From positions 1-52,260 of the forward strand of contig JAAYHE010000006.1 of the NCBI GenBank assembly GCA_012735505.1: a DNA stretch of 52,260 bases. The letters run 5' to 3'. Positions 17,901 to 25,831 of this stretch are shown here, piece after piece; within the stretch, counting starts at the first letter, position 1, and each line of letters starts with the position of its first letter. A program made the position numbers and the translations under genes. This DNA comes from Bacillota bacterium. Lineage in GTDB: Bacteria; Bacillota; UBA994; UBA5500. Under the pieces are notes generated by a model, which saw only the letters and a list, made by a program, of their open reading frames with translations, was not told where the DNA came from and searched no databases.

Positions 17901-19202
17901 GTGTCAGTAACCATACCAAAACGAATTACTAGTGCCTTGTTGGGTTCTCTTGCGGCAGGAGTAGTGCCACGCATCGGCTTAGAGTACATAGCAGTGGGGC
18001 GAAATACAGAAATCAAAGCCCTACTACATGATCTTGAAAATGTAGCTGCTGGCGGAGCCGCTTTCCGGATTATCGTCGGGCGGTATGGCTCCGGTAAAAG
18101 TTTTCTCTTGCAGTTGTTGCGCAATCATGCCATGGACCGCGGCTTTGTTGTGGCCGATTGCGATCTTTCACCCGAACGCCGGCTGACTGGGGCTAATCGT
18201 CAAGGCGTAGCCACCTACCGCGAACTGATGAAAAACATAGCTACCAAGACTCGCCCCGATGGCGGCGCCTTGGCTGCTATTTTGGAGCGCTGGATCGCAT
18301 CCATACAGATGCAGGTAGTGCAAAGCGGCGAGTTAAAGCAAACCGACCCGGCCTTCCTCGATACAGTAGAGCAAGAGATCATGGCTGTGATCCACCAGAT
18401 GGAAGGACTGGTGCACGGCTTTGACTTTGCTTCGGTGCTAACTAGCTATTGGCGCGGGCATCGCCTCGGCGACGATGCCCTCAAGGACGCAGCTTTACGC
18501 TGGTTGCGGGGCGAGTTTACTACTAAGACCGAGGCTCGTCGGGCACTCGGAGTGAGAGTAATTATTGACGATGACTCTTGGTACGACTATATTAAGCTTA
18601 TGGCGCAACTGGTAGTCGGGATCGGCTACCAAGGTTTGATTGTCTTCTTGGATGAAATGGTAAATCTCTACAAGATCAGCCATACACAAGCGCGCCAGTC
18701 TAATTATGAAAAGTATCTAACCATGTTTAACGATACCATGCAGGGCAAAGCGAGTCATCTGGGCATCATCTCTGCCGGCACGCCCCAATTCGTCGAGGAT
18801 CCGCGGCGCGGCCTATTCAGTTATGAGGCTCTGCGTTCGCGCTTAGCTGAAAGCCGTTTTCTGAAGTCTGGTTGGCAAGATACTAGCGGTCCTATCTTGC
18901 GGCTGCAGAATTTATCTTACGAAGAACTGTTTGTGCTGTTGACGCGCCTAGTAGACGTACATGCAGCCCACTACGGCGAGGCGTTACCCCTCTGCGATGC
19001 TGATTTAACCCTATTCTTACAAGAAGCGACTAACCGCCTCGGAGCAGAGGAGCTCCTTACTCCGCGGGAGATAATTCGCGATTTTATTACGCTGCTAAAC
19101 TTAATGCGTCAGCACCCAGGGATACAGTTCGCCCAACTATTGCAAGACCTAGAATTTCACTCCGACGAAAATAAGGATGACCTAGCTGAGTTTGTGCTAT
19201 GA
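17901..19202 (+). CDS. sngB: SngB-like ATPase (DUF2791, BrxD-like)
   Basis: The 433-residue AAA-type ATPase matches the DUF2791/BrxD family: the N-terminal PRIGLEYIAVGRNTEI, Walker A GRYGSGKSFL at 60-69, CDLSPERRL near 87, Walker B GLIVFLDEMVNLYK at 245-258, and a sensor-like GIISAGTPQFVEDPRRGLFS followed by YEALRSRLAESRF. In BREX type 2 the relative BrxD is paired with the helicase BrxHI; here the partner helicase gene overlaps by four bases (ATGA). Start is GTG, six bases after the sngA stop, with GAGGTGAGG upstream. The coupling suggests the three proteins are made together and act as a defence complex. Confidence 0.88.
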   Translation: MSVTIPKRITSALLGSLAAGVVPRIGLEYIAVGRNTEIKALLHDLENVAAGGAAFRIIVGRYGSGKSFLLQLLRNHAMDRGFVVADCDLSPERRLTGANRQGVATYRELMKNIATKTRPDGGALAAILERWIASIQMQVVQSGELKQTDPAFLDTVEQEIMAVIHQMEGLVHGFDFASVLTSYWRGHRLGDDALKDAALRWLRGEFTTKTEARRALGVRVIIDDDSWYDYIKLMAQLVVGIGYQGLIVFLDEMVNLYKISHTQARQSNYEKYLTMFNDTMQGKASHLGIISAGTPQFVEDPRRGLFSYEALRSRLAESRFLKSGWQDTSGPILRLQNLSYEELFVLLTRLVDVHAAHYGEALPLCDADLTLFLQEATNRLGAEELLTPREIIRDFITLLNLMRQHPGIQFAQLLQDLEFHSDENKDDLAEFVL

Positions 19203-21337
19203 GCAAGCGTGCTTTTCAGCGGTTAGCGCCCTTTATACGGGAATATATTTTTGCCCAAGGTTGGACCGAACTGCGTGAAATTCAGGTGCAAGCCATCCAA
19301 GCTATTTTGGATACCGATGACCATCTTTTGTTGGCTAGTGGCACTGCCTCTGGCAAGACCGAGGCGGCTTTCTTGCCGATTCTAACTTTGTTAGAGCAAA
19401 CCCCGTCTACAAGCTTGGGGGTACTCTATATCGGCCCCACCAAAGCGCTGATCAATGACCAATGGCAGCGCTTGCAGTATCTCTTAGCAGCAGCCAATTT
19501 TCCCGTTTGGAGTTGGCATGGGGATGTGGCTCAGAACCGCAAAGAACAACTGTTGCGTGCCCCCCGCGGGGTATTACAAATCACGCCCGAGTCGTTAGAA
19601 AGTTTGTTGATCAACCGGAACAACTATCTGGAAGCTCTGTTTCACGATCTGCGTTTTGTCATCATCGACGAAGTGCACGTGTTTATGGGGTCCGAGCGGG
19701 GACAGCAGATTCTTTGCCAACTGGCGCGTTTGCGCCGGTATAGCCAGAGCGAACCTCGTCGGGTAGGGCTTTCTGCCACTCTTGGCGACTATGCTCTAGC
19801 CAAAAGCTGGTTGGCTGCTGGTAGTTCTCGGTCTGTGCTTGTTCCCCCCAAACCGAAAGGGGGGCAGCGCTTGCGGCTGTCGCTGGAACACTTTGTGCGG
19901 TCAATTAACAGCACCCTGGTCCCGGCGGAAGATCCCTTTTATCACTATTTGTTTGAGCAAACCCGTGGGCGCAAATGTCTTATTTTCACCAATCGACGGG
20001 CAGAAACTGAAGATATCATTGCGGCCTTGCGTCAAATAGCAGCCGCTAGCGGTTACCCAGACATCTACCATGTCCACCACGGCAGTGTTGCACCAGCGCT
20101 CCGGGAAGCGGCCGAGGCGGCTATGCGCGACCCCTATCGCCCAGCGGTAACGGCGGCCACTGTTACCCTCGAGCTCGGGATAGACCTCGGCCAGTTAGAA
20201 GGGGTGGTGCAGCTAGACGCACCCCATTCGGTGATGAGCTTTCTGCAGCGTTTGGGGCGTTCGGGACGGCGGGGAGGACCGCAAGAGATGCGCCTGGTGA
20301 CTACAGAAAGCGATACAGACAGGGGCGGCGGCTTGCCTTTGCCTTGGCAATTGTTGCAGAGCATTGCTATCTTAGAGCTATACTTGCAGAAACAATGGAT
20401 TGAGCCGGTAGAGCCGCCACGTTATCCCTTCAGCCTGCTGTATCAACAAACTCTGAGCACCCTGCTGGCTGCTGGTGAATTGCAGCCAGCTGCTCTAGCC
20501 CAGCGAGTGCTTACCCTACCTCCTTTTCAGCACATTAGCACCGATGATTATCGCCTCTTGTTGCGACACTTGCTGGCTATAGACCATTTGGAACGCATAG
20601 AAAACGGCAGCTTGATCGTCGGCTTAGCAGGAGAAAAGGTAGCCCGCAACTGGCGCTTCTTTGCTGTCTTTCAAGATAGTGATGAATACACAGTCTATGA
20701 TGCCAGCCGGGAGATTGGCACTATTAGCAGCGCTCCAGCTCCTGGAGAGCTGTTGGCCCTAGCGGGCAGCACCTGGGAAGTACAAGCGGTAGACACTAGT
20801 CGCAAGCAAGTGTTGGTCACTCCTGCCCCCGGCCGTGCTACCATAGCTTGGTCGGGCACTAGCGTGGCAATACACGACCGTATTCTGCAAGAGATGCGCC
20901 GTATTCTGGTGGCCAGTAACACCGAATATCGCTACCTGCGGCCTGGCGCTAGCCAGCGCTTGCAGCAAGCCCGGACTTGGGCTCGCGCACATCGCTTAGA
21001 CCACCACATGGTCATCCCTTGGGGCAGGCAAAACACTTTTTGTATTCTGCCGTGGCGGGGCAGTCGGGGTTTTAGGCGCTTGGAGAGAGTTTTGCGCTTC
21101 TTAGGCAGTGCTCAGCTTGGCATCACCAGCCTCACTGGTTACGCTCCTTACTATTTCATCGTACAAACAGAAATCGGTTCTGCGAATGCCTTAGAACAAG
21201 GTATAGCCGACCTCATCCAAGAGTTGGCCTCCCCCGAGCAATTGTTGGCCCCCGGGGAAGTACCACGGATGCAGAAATACGACGAATTTGTACCCGATGT
21301 CTTGTTGCGTAAGGCCTATATCTACGACCAGCTCTAG
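19199..21337 (+). CDS. sngC: SngC-like DEAD/DEAH-box helicase (BrxHI-like)
   Basis: The 712-residue superfamily 2 helicase has all core motifs: Q-like REIQVQAI near 27, motif I SGTASGKT at 47-54, motif II DEVH at 157-160, motif III SAT at 192-194, TLELGIDLG near 325, and motif VI QRLGRSGRRGG near 360. The C-terminal 300 residues resemble the Lhr/BrxHI-type accessory region. Unlike the N-terminal region of SngA, its ATPase motifs are intact, so it should be the motor of the system. ATG overlaps the sngB stop. It is the last gene of the operon; no nuclease or methylase gene accompanies it. Confidence 0.9.
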   Translation: MSKRAFQRLAPFIREYIFAQGWTELREIQVQAIQAILDTDDHLLLASGTASGKTEAAFLPILTLLEQTPSTSLGVLYIGPTKALINDQWQRLQYLLAAANFPVWSWHGDVAQNRKEQLLRAPRGVLQITPESLESLLINRNNYLEALFHDLRFVIIDEVHVFMGSERGQQILCQLARLRRYSQSEPRRVGLSATLGDYALAKSWLAAGSSRSVLVPPKPKGGQRLRLSLEHFVRSINSTLVPAEDPFYHYLFEQTRGRKCLIFTNRRAETEDIIAALRQIAAASGYPDIYHVHHGSVAPALREAAEAAMRDPYRPAVTAATVTLELGIDLGQLEGVVQLDAPHSVMSFLQRLGRSGRRGGPQEMRLVTTESDTDRGGGLPLPWQLLQSIAILELYLQKQWIEPVEPPRYPFSLLYQQTLSTLLAAGELQPAALAQRVLTLPPFQHISTDDYRLLLRHLLAIDHLERIENGSLIVGLAGEKVARNWRFFAVFQDSDEYTVYDASREIGTISSAPAPGELLALAGSTWEVQAVDTSRKQVLVTPAPGRATIAWSGTSVAIHDRILQEMRRILVASNTEYRYLRPGASQRLQQARTWARAHRLDHHMVIPWGRQNTFCILPWRGSRGFRRLERVLRFLGSAQLGITSLTGYAPYYFIVQTEIGSANALEQGIADLIQELASPEQLLAPGEVPRMQKYDEFVPDVLLRKAYIYDQL

Positions 21338-21379
21338 CTCTAACCATATATTGCCTCTGTAAATCCTAGCAGGTTACGT

Positions 21380-21385
21380 TATAAT
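21380..21385 (+). promoter_or_regulatory. -10 box (TATAAT) of the NlpC/P60 gene
   Basis: A consensus TATAAT lies about 90 bases before the chosen start. The -35 is poor (TGTAAA at 21358 with a 16-base spacer), so an activator or another sigma factor may be involved. Confidence 0.4.
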
Positions 21386-21441
21386 GGGACATGATCACTT
21401 GGTACATAGAGAGAGATCAGTCAAAGAGAGAGGAAGAGTTG

Positions 21442-21468
21442 CCCTTTCTGCTGAATCCAGAAAGGGGG
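21442..21468 (+). promoter_or_regulatory. hairpin sequestering the ribosome binding site of the NlpC/P60 gene
   Basis: CCCTTTCTG (21442-21450) pairs perfectly with CAGAAAGGG (21458-21466) across a 7-base loop. The right arm includes the first bases of the ribosome binding site AAAGGGGG, so the folded leader would hinder translation of the gene starting at 21477. Confidence 0.5.
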
Positions 21469-21476
21469 AACATTCG

Positions 21477-21968
21477 TTGTTCAAATCCAACAGAAGCCTT
21501 AAAGTATTGGCTTCCTTACTTTTAATGGCCGTTGTTATTACTTTTGCACCTATCGGCGTCTTTTCCAACGAAGCCGAAGCTGCTACTCGCTTTGCTAACC
21601 GCTATTCGGTAGTGCGGACTGCCCGGAAGTATATGGGTCGCCCCTATATTTTTGGCGCCAACGGGCCACGTAGCTTCGACTGCTCGGGCTTTACACGTTA
21701 TGTTTACCGCCTTCATGGCTACTACATTCCACGTACTGCAGCTGCCCAGTCGCGGGTTGGCAAGTTTGTGAGCTCCGGCAACTGGCGTTACGGAGACCTG
21801 ATCTTCTTCCGTAACACCTATAAGAGGGGTATTTCGCATGTGGGCATTTATGCTGGCAACAACCGCATCATCCATGCTTGGCCTCGCAGTGGCGTCACGG
21901 TGCATAACTTCCGCACTTACAGTTACCTCAGAACTAGATATGCGGGCGCTCGCCGTATTCTAAAGTAA
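21477..21968 (+). CDS. secreted NlpC/P60 peptidoglycan endopeptidase
   Basis: From a TTG start at 21477 the product has 163 residues. A signal peptide runs through SLKVLASLLLMAVVITFAP and ends near NEAEA. The NlpC/P60 domain contains the catalytic cysteine in SFDCSGFTRYVYR, the histidine in GISHVGIYAG and the third polar residue in RIIHAW. It cleaves peptide stems of peptidoglycan outside the cell. I prefer TTG because it lies eight bases after GGGGG and begins the signal peptide directly; an in-frame ATG at 21384 would add 31 polar residues and lies at the -10 box. No SH3 or LysM wall-binding domain is present. The upstream hairpin suggests translational control. Confidence 0.88.
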   Translation: MFKSNRSLKVLASLLLMAVVITFAPIGVFSNEAEAATRFANRYSVVRTARKYMGRPYIFGANGPRSFDCSGFTRYVYRLHGYYIPRTAAAQSRVGKFVSSGNWRYGDLIFFRNTYKRGISHVGIYAGNNRIIHAWPRSGVTVHNFRTYSYLRTRYAGARRILK

Positions 21969-21984
21969 CAAATTTAAAATTTGG

Positions 21985-22010
21985 CCGTTCCGCGAGGAAC
22001 GGTTTTTTTT
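21985..22010 (+). terminator. terminator after the NlpC/P60 gene
   Basis: Stem CCGTTCC/GGAACGG with loop GCGA is followed by eight T residues: a textbook intrinsic terminator. Confidence 0.95.
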
Positions 22011-22110
22011 ATTGGCCTATTCAGTTAGGGGAGGAAAATATATTATAATAGAAATAATCAGGGGTTAACATTTACAACAAATAGTTTGTGAAACTAAAGG
22101 AGCAGATATA

Positions 22111-23031
22111 ATGGTCCATGTAATTAGTATCGACTTAGGTGGCAGCTATCTGAAGGCAGCCCTAGTCGATGAATCAGCCCGTATCATCCGCCGTTTGACA
22201 CTGCCTACCAGTCAAGAAGGGCGCAGCGGCATTATCCAACAACTAGCTGCCGCTGTTTCAGAACTCAAGTATGGATATGATGTCGGTGCTGTTGGCGTGG
22301 GCACACCTGGCTTCGTTGATAGCCGGGCAGGCAAAGTTCTGCGGGCAACTAACCTGCCGGGTTGGACAGGCACTAATGTCAAGGCTGAGCTCAGCCGCTT
22401 AATCGACTTACCTATAGTAGTAGAAAACGACGCTAACCTAGCCGCTTTGGGTGAGGCATGGGTCGGGGCAGGGAAAGAACTTGACAACTTCGTCATGCTC
22501 ACCTTGGGAACAGGTGTAGGTGGTGCAATCTATAGCCGAGACACAGGGGTTTGGCGCGGGGCAACCTACCGCGGGGGCGAGCTGGGCCATTCTATCCTTT
22601 ACCCTGGTGGCGAGCCATGCGCCTGTGGCCAAAGGGGATGCGTTGAGCAATACTTATCTGGCCAAGCCTTAGAACGCCGCTATTCCGACCTAACCGGGTC
22701 TAAGGCAAACTGTGAAGCCATTTTCCAAGCTGCTTTGGCTGGCAAGGAGCTAGCCGAAAGCCTTGTGCAACAGTTTAGCCACGATTTTGCGGTGTTACTA
22801 GCCAGTCTAAAGAACATGCTTGATCCGGAAGCGTTCGTTATCGGCGGTGGCCTGGTCCACTTGCGCGAAGCTTGGTGGTTCCACGTAAAGGAAGCCTTTT
22901 ATCGCGAGTGTATGCAATCTGAAGGAACTCGCGTACTACCGGCTGCCACTGGTAACAACGCTGGCCTATTAGGGGCTGCCGCTTTGGCCTGGGATTTGGT
23001 CCGGGGGCAATTGCATGAAAGCTATTGTTAA
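22111..23031 (+). CDS. ROK-family sugar kinase
   Basis: The 306-residue protein has the ROK/ASKHA pattern: phosphate-1 motif SIDLGGSYLKAAL, VENDANLAALGEAW, TLGTGVGGAI, the substrate histidine in GGELGHS and the zinc-binding cysteines in EPCACGQRGCVEQ. Members phosphorylate glucose, GlcNAc, ManNAc and related sugars. The gene overlaps nagA by 17 bases, which favours an amino sugar such as GlcNAc over glucose. AAAGGAG lies before the ATG. Substrate assignment is an inference from context. Confidence 0.88.
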   Translation: MVHVISIDLGGSYLKAALVDESARIIRRLTLPTSQEGRSGIIQQLAAAVSELKYGYDVGAVGVGTPGFVDSRAGKVLRATNLPGWTGTNVKAELSRLIDLPIVVENDANLAALGEAWVGAGKELDNFVMLTLGTGVGGAIYSRDTGVWRGATYRGGELGHSILYPGGEPCACGQRGCVEQYLSGQALERRYSDLTGSKANCEAIFQAALAGKELAESLVQQFSHDFAVLLASLKNMLDPEAFVIGGGLVHLREAWWFHVKEAFYRECMQSEGTRVLPAATGNNAGLLGAAALAWDLVRGQLHESYC

Positions 23032-24190
23032 TGCCAAGGTAATTAGCCAAGGGCGGGTTTATGATGATCACGCCCTTGTTTTTGATGCCAAAATTCGCGC
23101 TATCTGCCCTCTGGACGATTTTGCCCCCTCTGATGGCTGCGAGATTATCGAAGCTGATGGGCTCTGGGCCGCTCCTGGCCTCATCGATATTCACGTGCAT
23201 GGTGGTGCGGGACACGATACCATGGATGCGAGCTTAGATGGCCTGCAGGCTCTTAGCTTTAGTCTCGCCCAGTGCGGAGTCACGTCCTTCCTGCCTACCA
23301 CCATGACGGCGCCGTGGGCTCAACTAGAACAGGTGTTGTCTACGGTGCATATCGGCATGCAGATGTCTTCAGCGAGAAAGGTTGCATCATCTCGGGTTGC
23401 CCCCTGGGGTGCCCGTGTGCTAGGAGTACATCTCGAAGGCCCCTTTATTGCTGAGGCATATAAGGGTGCGCACCGAGCAGCCGATTTGCGTGCCCCAGAT
23501 TTTTCGCTGCTGCACAAATATCTCGATATCATAAGGATCGTCACCTTCGCGCCAGAACTTCCTGGTAGCGATACCTTTTTGGCCTGGTTACAGGCGCACC
23601 CGCACATAGTGCCGGCTATTGGCCATAGTGGGGCTAGTTTTTCCCTAGCAGAAACAGCCATCAGGCAAGGAGTACGCCATGCTACCCACATATTTAACGC
23701 CATGTCGCCTCTGCATCATCGTGAGCCAGGCGTAGTGGGGGCTATATTATGCAACGATCTTTCGGCCGAGCTTATCGCCGACAATCTCCATGTTCATCCC
23801 AGCCTTTATCAGTTATTGCTCAAGACGCTAGGGCCAGAACGACTGATTTTGATCAGCGATGGCATGCGGGCCACCGGCTTAACCGATGGCACTTATGACC
23901 TGGGTGGTCAATTGGTGCACGTACAGAATGGTGCTGCACGTTTAGCAGATGGAACTTTAGCTGGCAGTGTTCTCACCCTGGATCAGGCAGTAGCCAACTT
24001 CAACCAAGCTACTGCTTGCGGGCTGCCGACTGCAATTAGCTTGGCTAGCTATAACCCAGCGCGGCTCCTCGGCCTCGAGGGATGCCTCGGCGACCTACAG
24101 CTGGGGCTGGATGCCGATATAATTCTCATAGACGAGAACTGCCGCGTGCAGCAAACATTTATTGAGGGACAGAGAGTCCTACCTCATTGA
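23015..24190 (+). CDS. nagA: N-acetylglucosamine-6-phosphate deacetylase
   Basis: NagA converts GlcNAc-6-phosphate to glucosamine-6-phosphate and acetate, the first committed step in reuse of amino sugars from the cell wall or chitin. The 391-residue amidohydrolase shows the metal-site segment IDIHVHGGAGHD, VLGVHLEGPFI with the key Glu, PAIGHSG, ATHIFNAMSPLHHREPG, and ISDGMRATG with the catalytic Asp. It is full length for the family. It starts inside the end of the ROK kinase gene, so translation is coupled. No nagB or PTS gene is in the window. Confidence 0.95.
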   Translation: MKAIVNAKVISQGRVYDDHALVFDAKIRAICPLDDFAPSDGCEIIEADGLWAAPGLIDIHVHGGAGHDTMDASLDGLQALSFSLAQCGVTSFLPTTMTAPWAQLEQVLSTVHIGMQMSSARKVASSRVAPWGARVLGVHLEGPFIAEAYKGAHRAADLRAPDFSLLHKYLDIIRIVTFAPELPGSDTFLAWLQAHPHIVPAIGHSGASFSLAETAIRQGVRHATHIFNAMSPLHHREPGVVGAILCNDLSAELIADNLHVHPSLYQLLLKTLGPERLILISDGMRATGLTDGTYDLGGQLVHVQNGAARLADGTLAGSVLTLDQAVANFNQATACGLPTAISLASYNPARLLGLEGCLGDLQLGLDADIILIDENCRVQQTFIEGQRVLPH

Positions 24191-24236
24191 GGCAGGCTGA
24201 TCCCTGTCCGCAAGCAGCAGTTATGGAGGTGTGCTT

Positions 24237-24989
24237 ATGACAATCAAACTAGAAATCTGCGTCGATTCGGTGCGTTCGGCTCGTGCGGCACAGGCAGGAG
24301 GAGCAAGCCGGGTAGAACTCTGCGCCAACCTGCTCGTAGGCGGCACCACTCCCAGTTATGGCATGCTGCAACAGGTAAGGGAAGCTATTGACATCGATCT
24401 ACATGTGCTTATTCGCCCCCGCGGGGGTGATTTCTGTTATAGCGAAACAGAATTAGCTGTCATGCTCGCTGACATCGCGATGGCCAAGAAATTGGGAGCA
24501 GAAGGTGTGGTACTGGGTGTCTTGCGGCCAGATGGTCGCGTTAACCGGGTAGCAGCTAAACAACTAATTGAAGCCGCCCGGCCGCTTAAGGTCACCTGGC
24601 ACCGGGCCTTCGATTTAGCAGCAGATCCCCTGCAAACTCTTGAGGATATAATTGCTTTAGGTTGCGACTATCTACTAACTTCGGGGCAACAACCTACAGC
24701 ATTGGCAGGAAAGGAGTTAATAGCCCAATTGGTGCGGCAAGCGCGCGGTCGCATTACTATCATGCCAGGTAGCGGGGTACGAGAAGACAATATTGCCCGA
24801 ATTGCTGCCGCCACCAAAGCTACCGAGTTTCATTCTTCGGCGCGCTGCACCGTACCTAGCCCCATGCAGTGGCGACGCCCCAACCTATATATGGGTGCAT
24901 TGCCAGAATCAGAGTACAAGCTTTCCTTTACAGACCCGGCGCGGGTAGCAGCAATGTTGGCGGCTGTTAGTAATCCTAGCGACAGCTAA
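24237..24989 (+). CDS. cutC: CutC family protein
   Basis: The 250-residue TIM-barrel protein matches CutC: LEICVDSVRSARAAQAGG and VELCANLLVGGTTPS at the N-terminus, then LIRPRGGDFCYS, GVVLGVLRPDG, VTWHRAFDLAADP and ILPGSGV-like IMPGSGVREDNI, with FHSSAR near the end. The copper homeostasis role named in older literature is disputed. Its place directly after a ROK kinase and nagA suggests a metabolic role with amino sugars. I use ATG 24237, seven bases after GGAGG; GTG 24231 is too close to that site. Confidence 0.92.
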   Translation: MTIKLEICVDSVRSARAAQAGGASRVELCANLLVGGTTPSYGMLQQVREAIDIDLHVLIRPRGGDFCYSETELAVMLADIAMAKKLGAEGVVLGVLRPDGRVNRVAAKQLIEAARPLKVTWHRAFDLAADPLQTLEDIIALGCDYLLTSGQQPTALAGKELIAQLVRQARGRITIMPGSGVREDNIARIAAATKATEFHSSARCTVPSPMQWRRPNLYMGALPESEYKLSFTDPARVAAMLAAVSNPSDS

Positions 24990-25017
24990 TAATTACACTA
25001 TGTTAAGTTCTTTTAAC

Positions 25018-25050
25018 TTGCCTGCATTTTGCAGACTAGTATGCTATTAT
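25018..25050 (+). promoter_or_regulatory. candidate promoter with extended -10 and long leader
   Basis: TTGCCT (25018-25023) and TATGCT (25040-25045) are 16 bases apart; alternatively the extended -10 TGCTATTAT (25042-25050) is used. The leader of about 215 bases contains a hairpin built from CAACA..CTA (25078-25086) and TAG..TGTTG (about 25098-25106). No known riboswitch is recognised. Confidence 0.35.
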
Positions 25051-25273
25051 GAAGATGTTATTAGGAGCAGATTCTCAACAGCTAGACTAAAACAATAGTT
25101 GTTGGATATGCTGCTTTTCTTAATTGTCTTTAATGCATAAGCATGCAGAAACCACAATTTTAGGCCTATCCATGTTACTTAGGCTAAGGCAAATGCTTTA
25201 ATTTAACACCTTGCTTCTGCAAACTCACATTTTTCTTGGATAGAGAAAAAATGGCGATGGGAGGGATATGAAG

Positions 25274-25585
25274 ATGCTTTCTGGTAAGAACCGGGCTGAG
25301 CTAGAGGATCTGATCAATGAATTGAACAAATCAGAAGCCAAGTTATCAGCAGAAATTATTGAGCTTGAAGACATCATGGCTGATGATCAGCTGAAGCTGG
25401 CTCTTCTGGAAGACAGCACTAATCGCGAATACCAAGCTATGCGCGAATTCTATGTGCGTCGTTTAGTTCGTAACAGAAGAAAACTGGAGGAGCTGAAAAG
25501 GCAGGGAGCTCGCTTAGGTGAGGAGCTAAAAGTTGCTAAGGAACACCTACGCACAGCACCCTCGGAAGTGCTTGCAGCTCACTAA
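25274..25585 (+). CDS. small coiled-coil protein of unknown function
   Basis: The 103-residue product is almost entirely charged alpha helix with heptad-like leucines (LEDLINELNKSEAKLSAEII, then RRKLEELKRQGARLGEELK). There is no signal peptide or known catalytic motif. I use ATG 25274, eight bases after GGGAGGG, over ATG 25268, which sits two bases from it. It has its own candidate promoter and terminator. I do not recognise a family; a structural or scaffold role would be a guess. Confidence 0.7.
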   Translation: MLSGKNRAELEDLINELNKSEAKLSAEIIELEDIMADDQLKLALLEDSTNREYQAMREFYVRRLVRNRRKLEELKRQGARLGEELKVAKEHLRTAPSEVLAAH

Positions 25586-25602
25586 ATTAGCTAGGATGTA
25601 AA

Positions 25603-25640
25603 GGGTCAGGGCTAGATTTAAACCCCTGACCCATTTTTTA
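25603..25640 (+). terminator. terminator after the coiled-coil gene
   Basis: GGGTCAGGG (25603-25611) pairs with CCCTGACCC (25624-25632), followed by ATTTTTTA. Confidence 0.93.
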
Positions 25641-25831
25641 TTTGCCTGCGTAACCCAATTGTAAAATACTGTTGATCAGTAGACTACAGGAGAATAGCGG
25701 CGTCTGTCGAATCATGGCATAAGGAAGGGTGAGGTAGGGAGTGGCCAGAGGGCGACTTCATATCGAGCTTGCAGATTGCAGGCCTACACCTGGCTCCAAA
25801 CCCTATAAATAGCCATAAAAGGAGAGATGAG

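Noticed and set aside
15444-21337. A BREX system
   Set aside because: The ATPase and helicase resemble BrxD and BrxHI, but pglZ, brxC, pglX, brxA and brxB are all absent, and the first gene carries TerB domains, which fits Shango better.
21386-21476. A c-di-AMP or c-di-GMP riboswitch in the NlpC/P60 leader
   Set aside because: The leader is too short and lacks the conserved core sequences; only a single hairpin is evident.
24237-24989. Copper homeostasis as the function of CutC
   Set aside because: No copper gene is nearby and the amino-sugar context argues for another role; only the family name is used.
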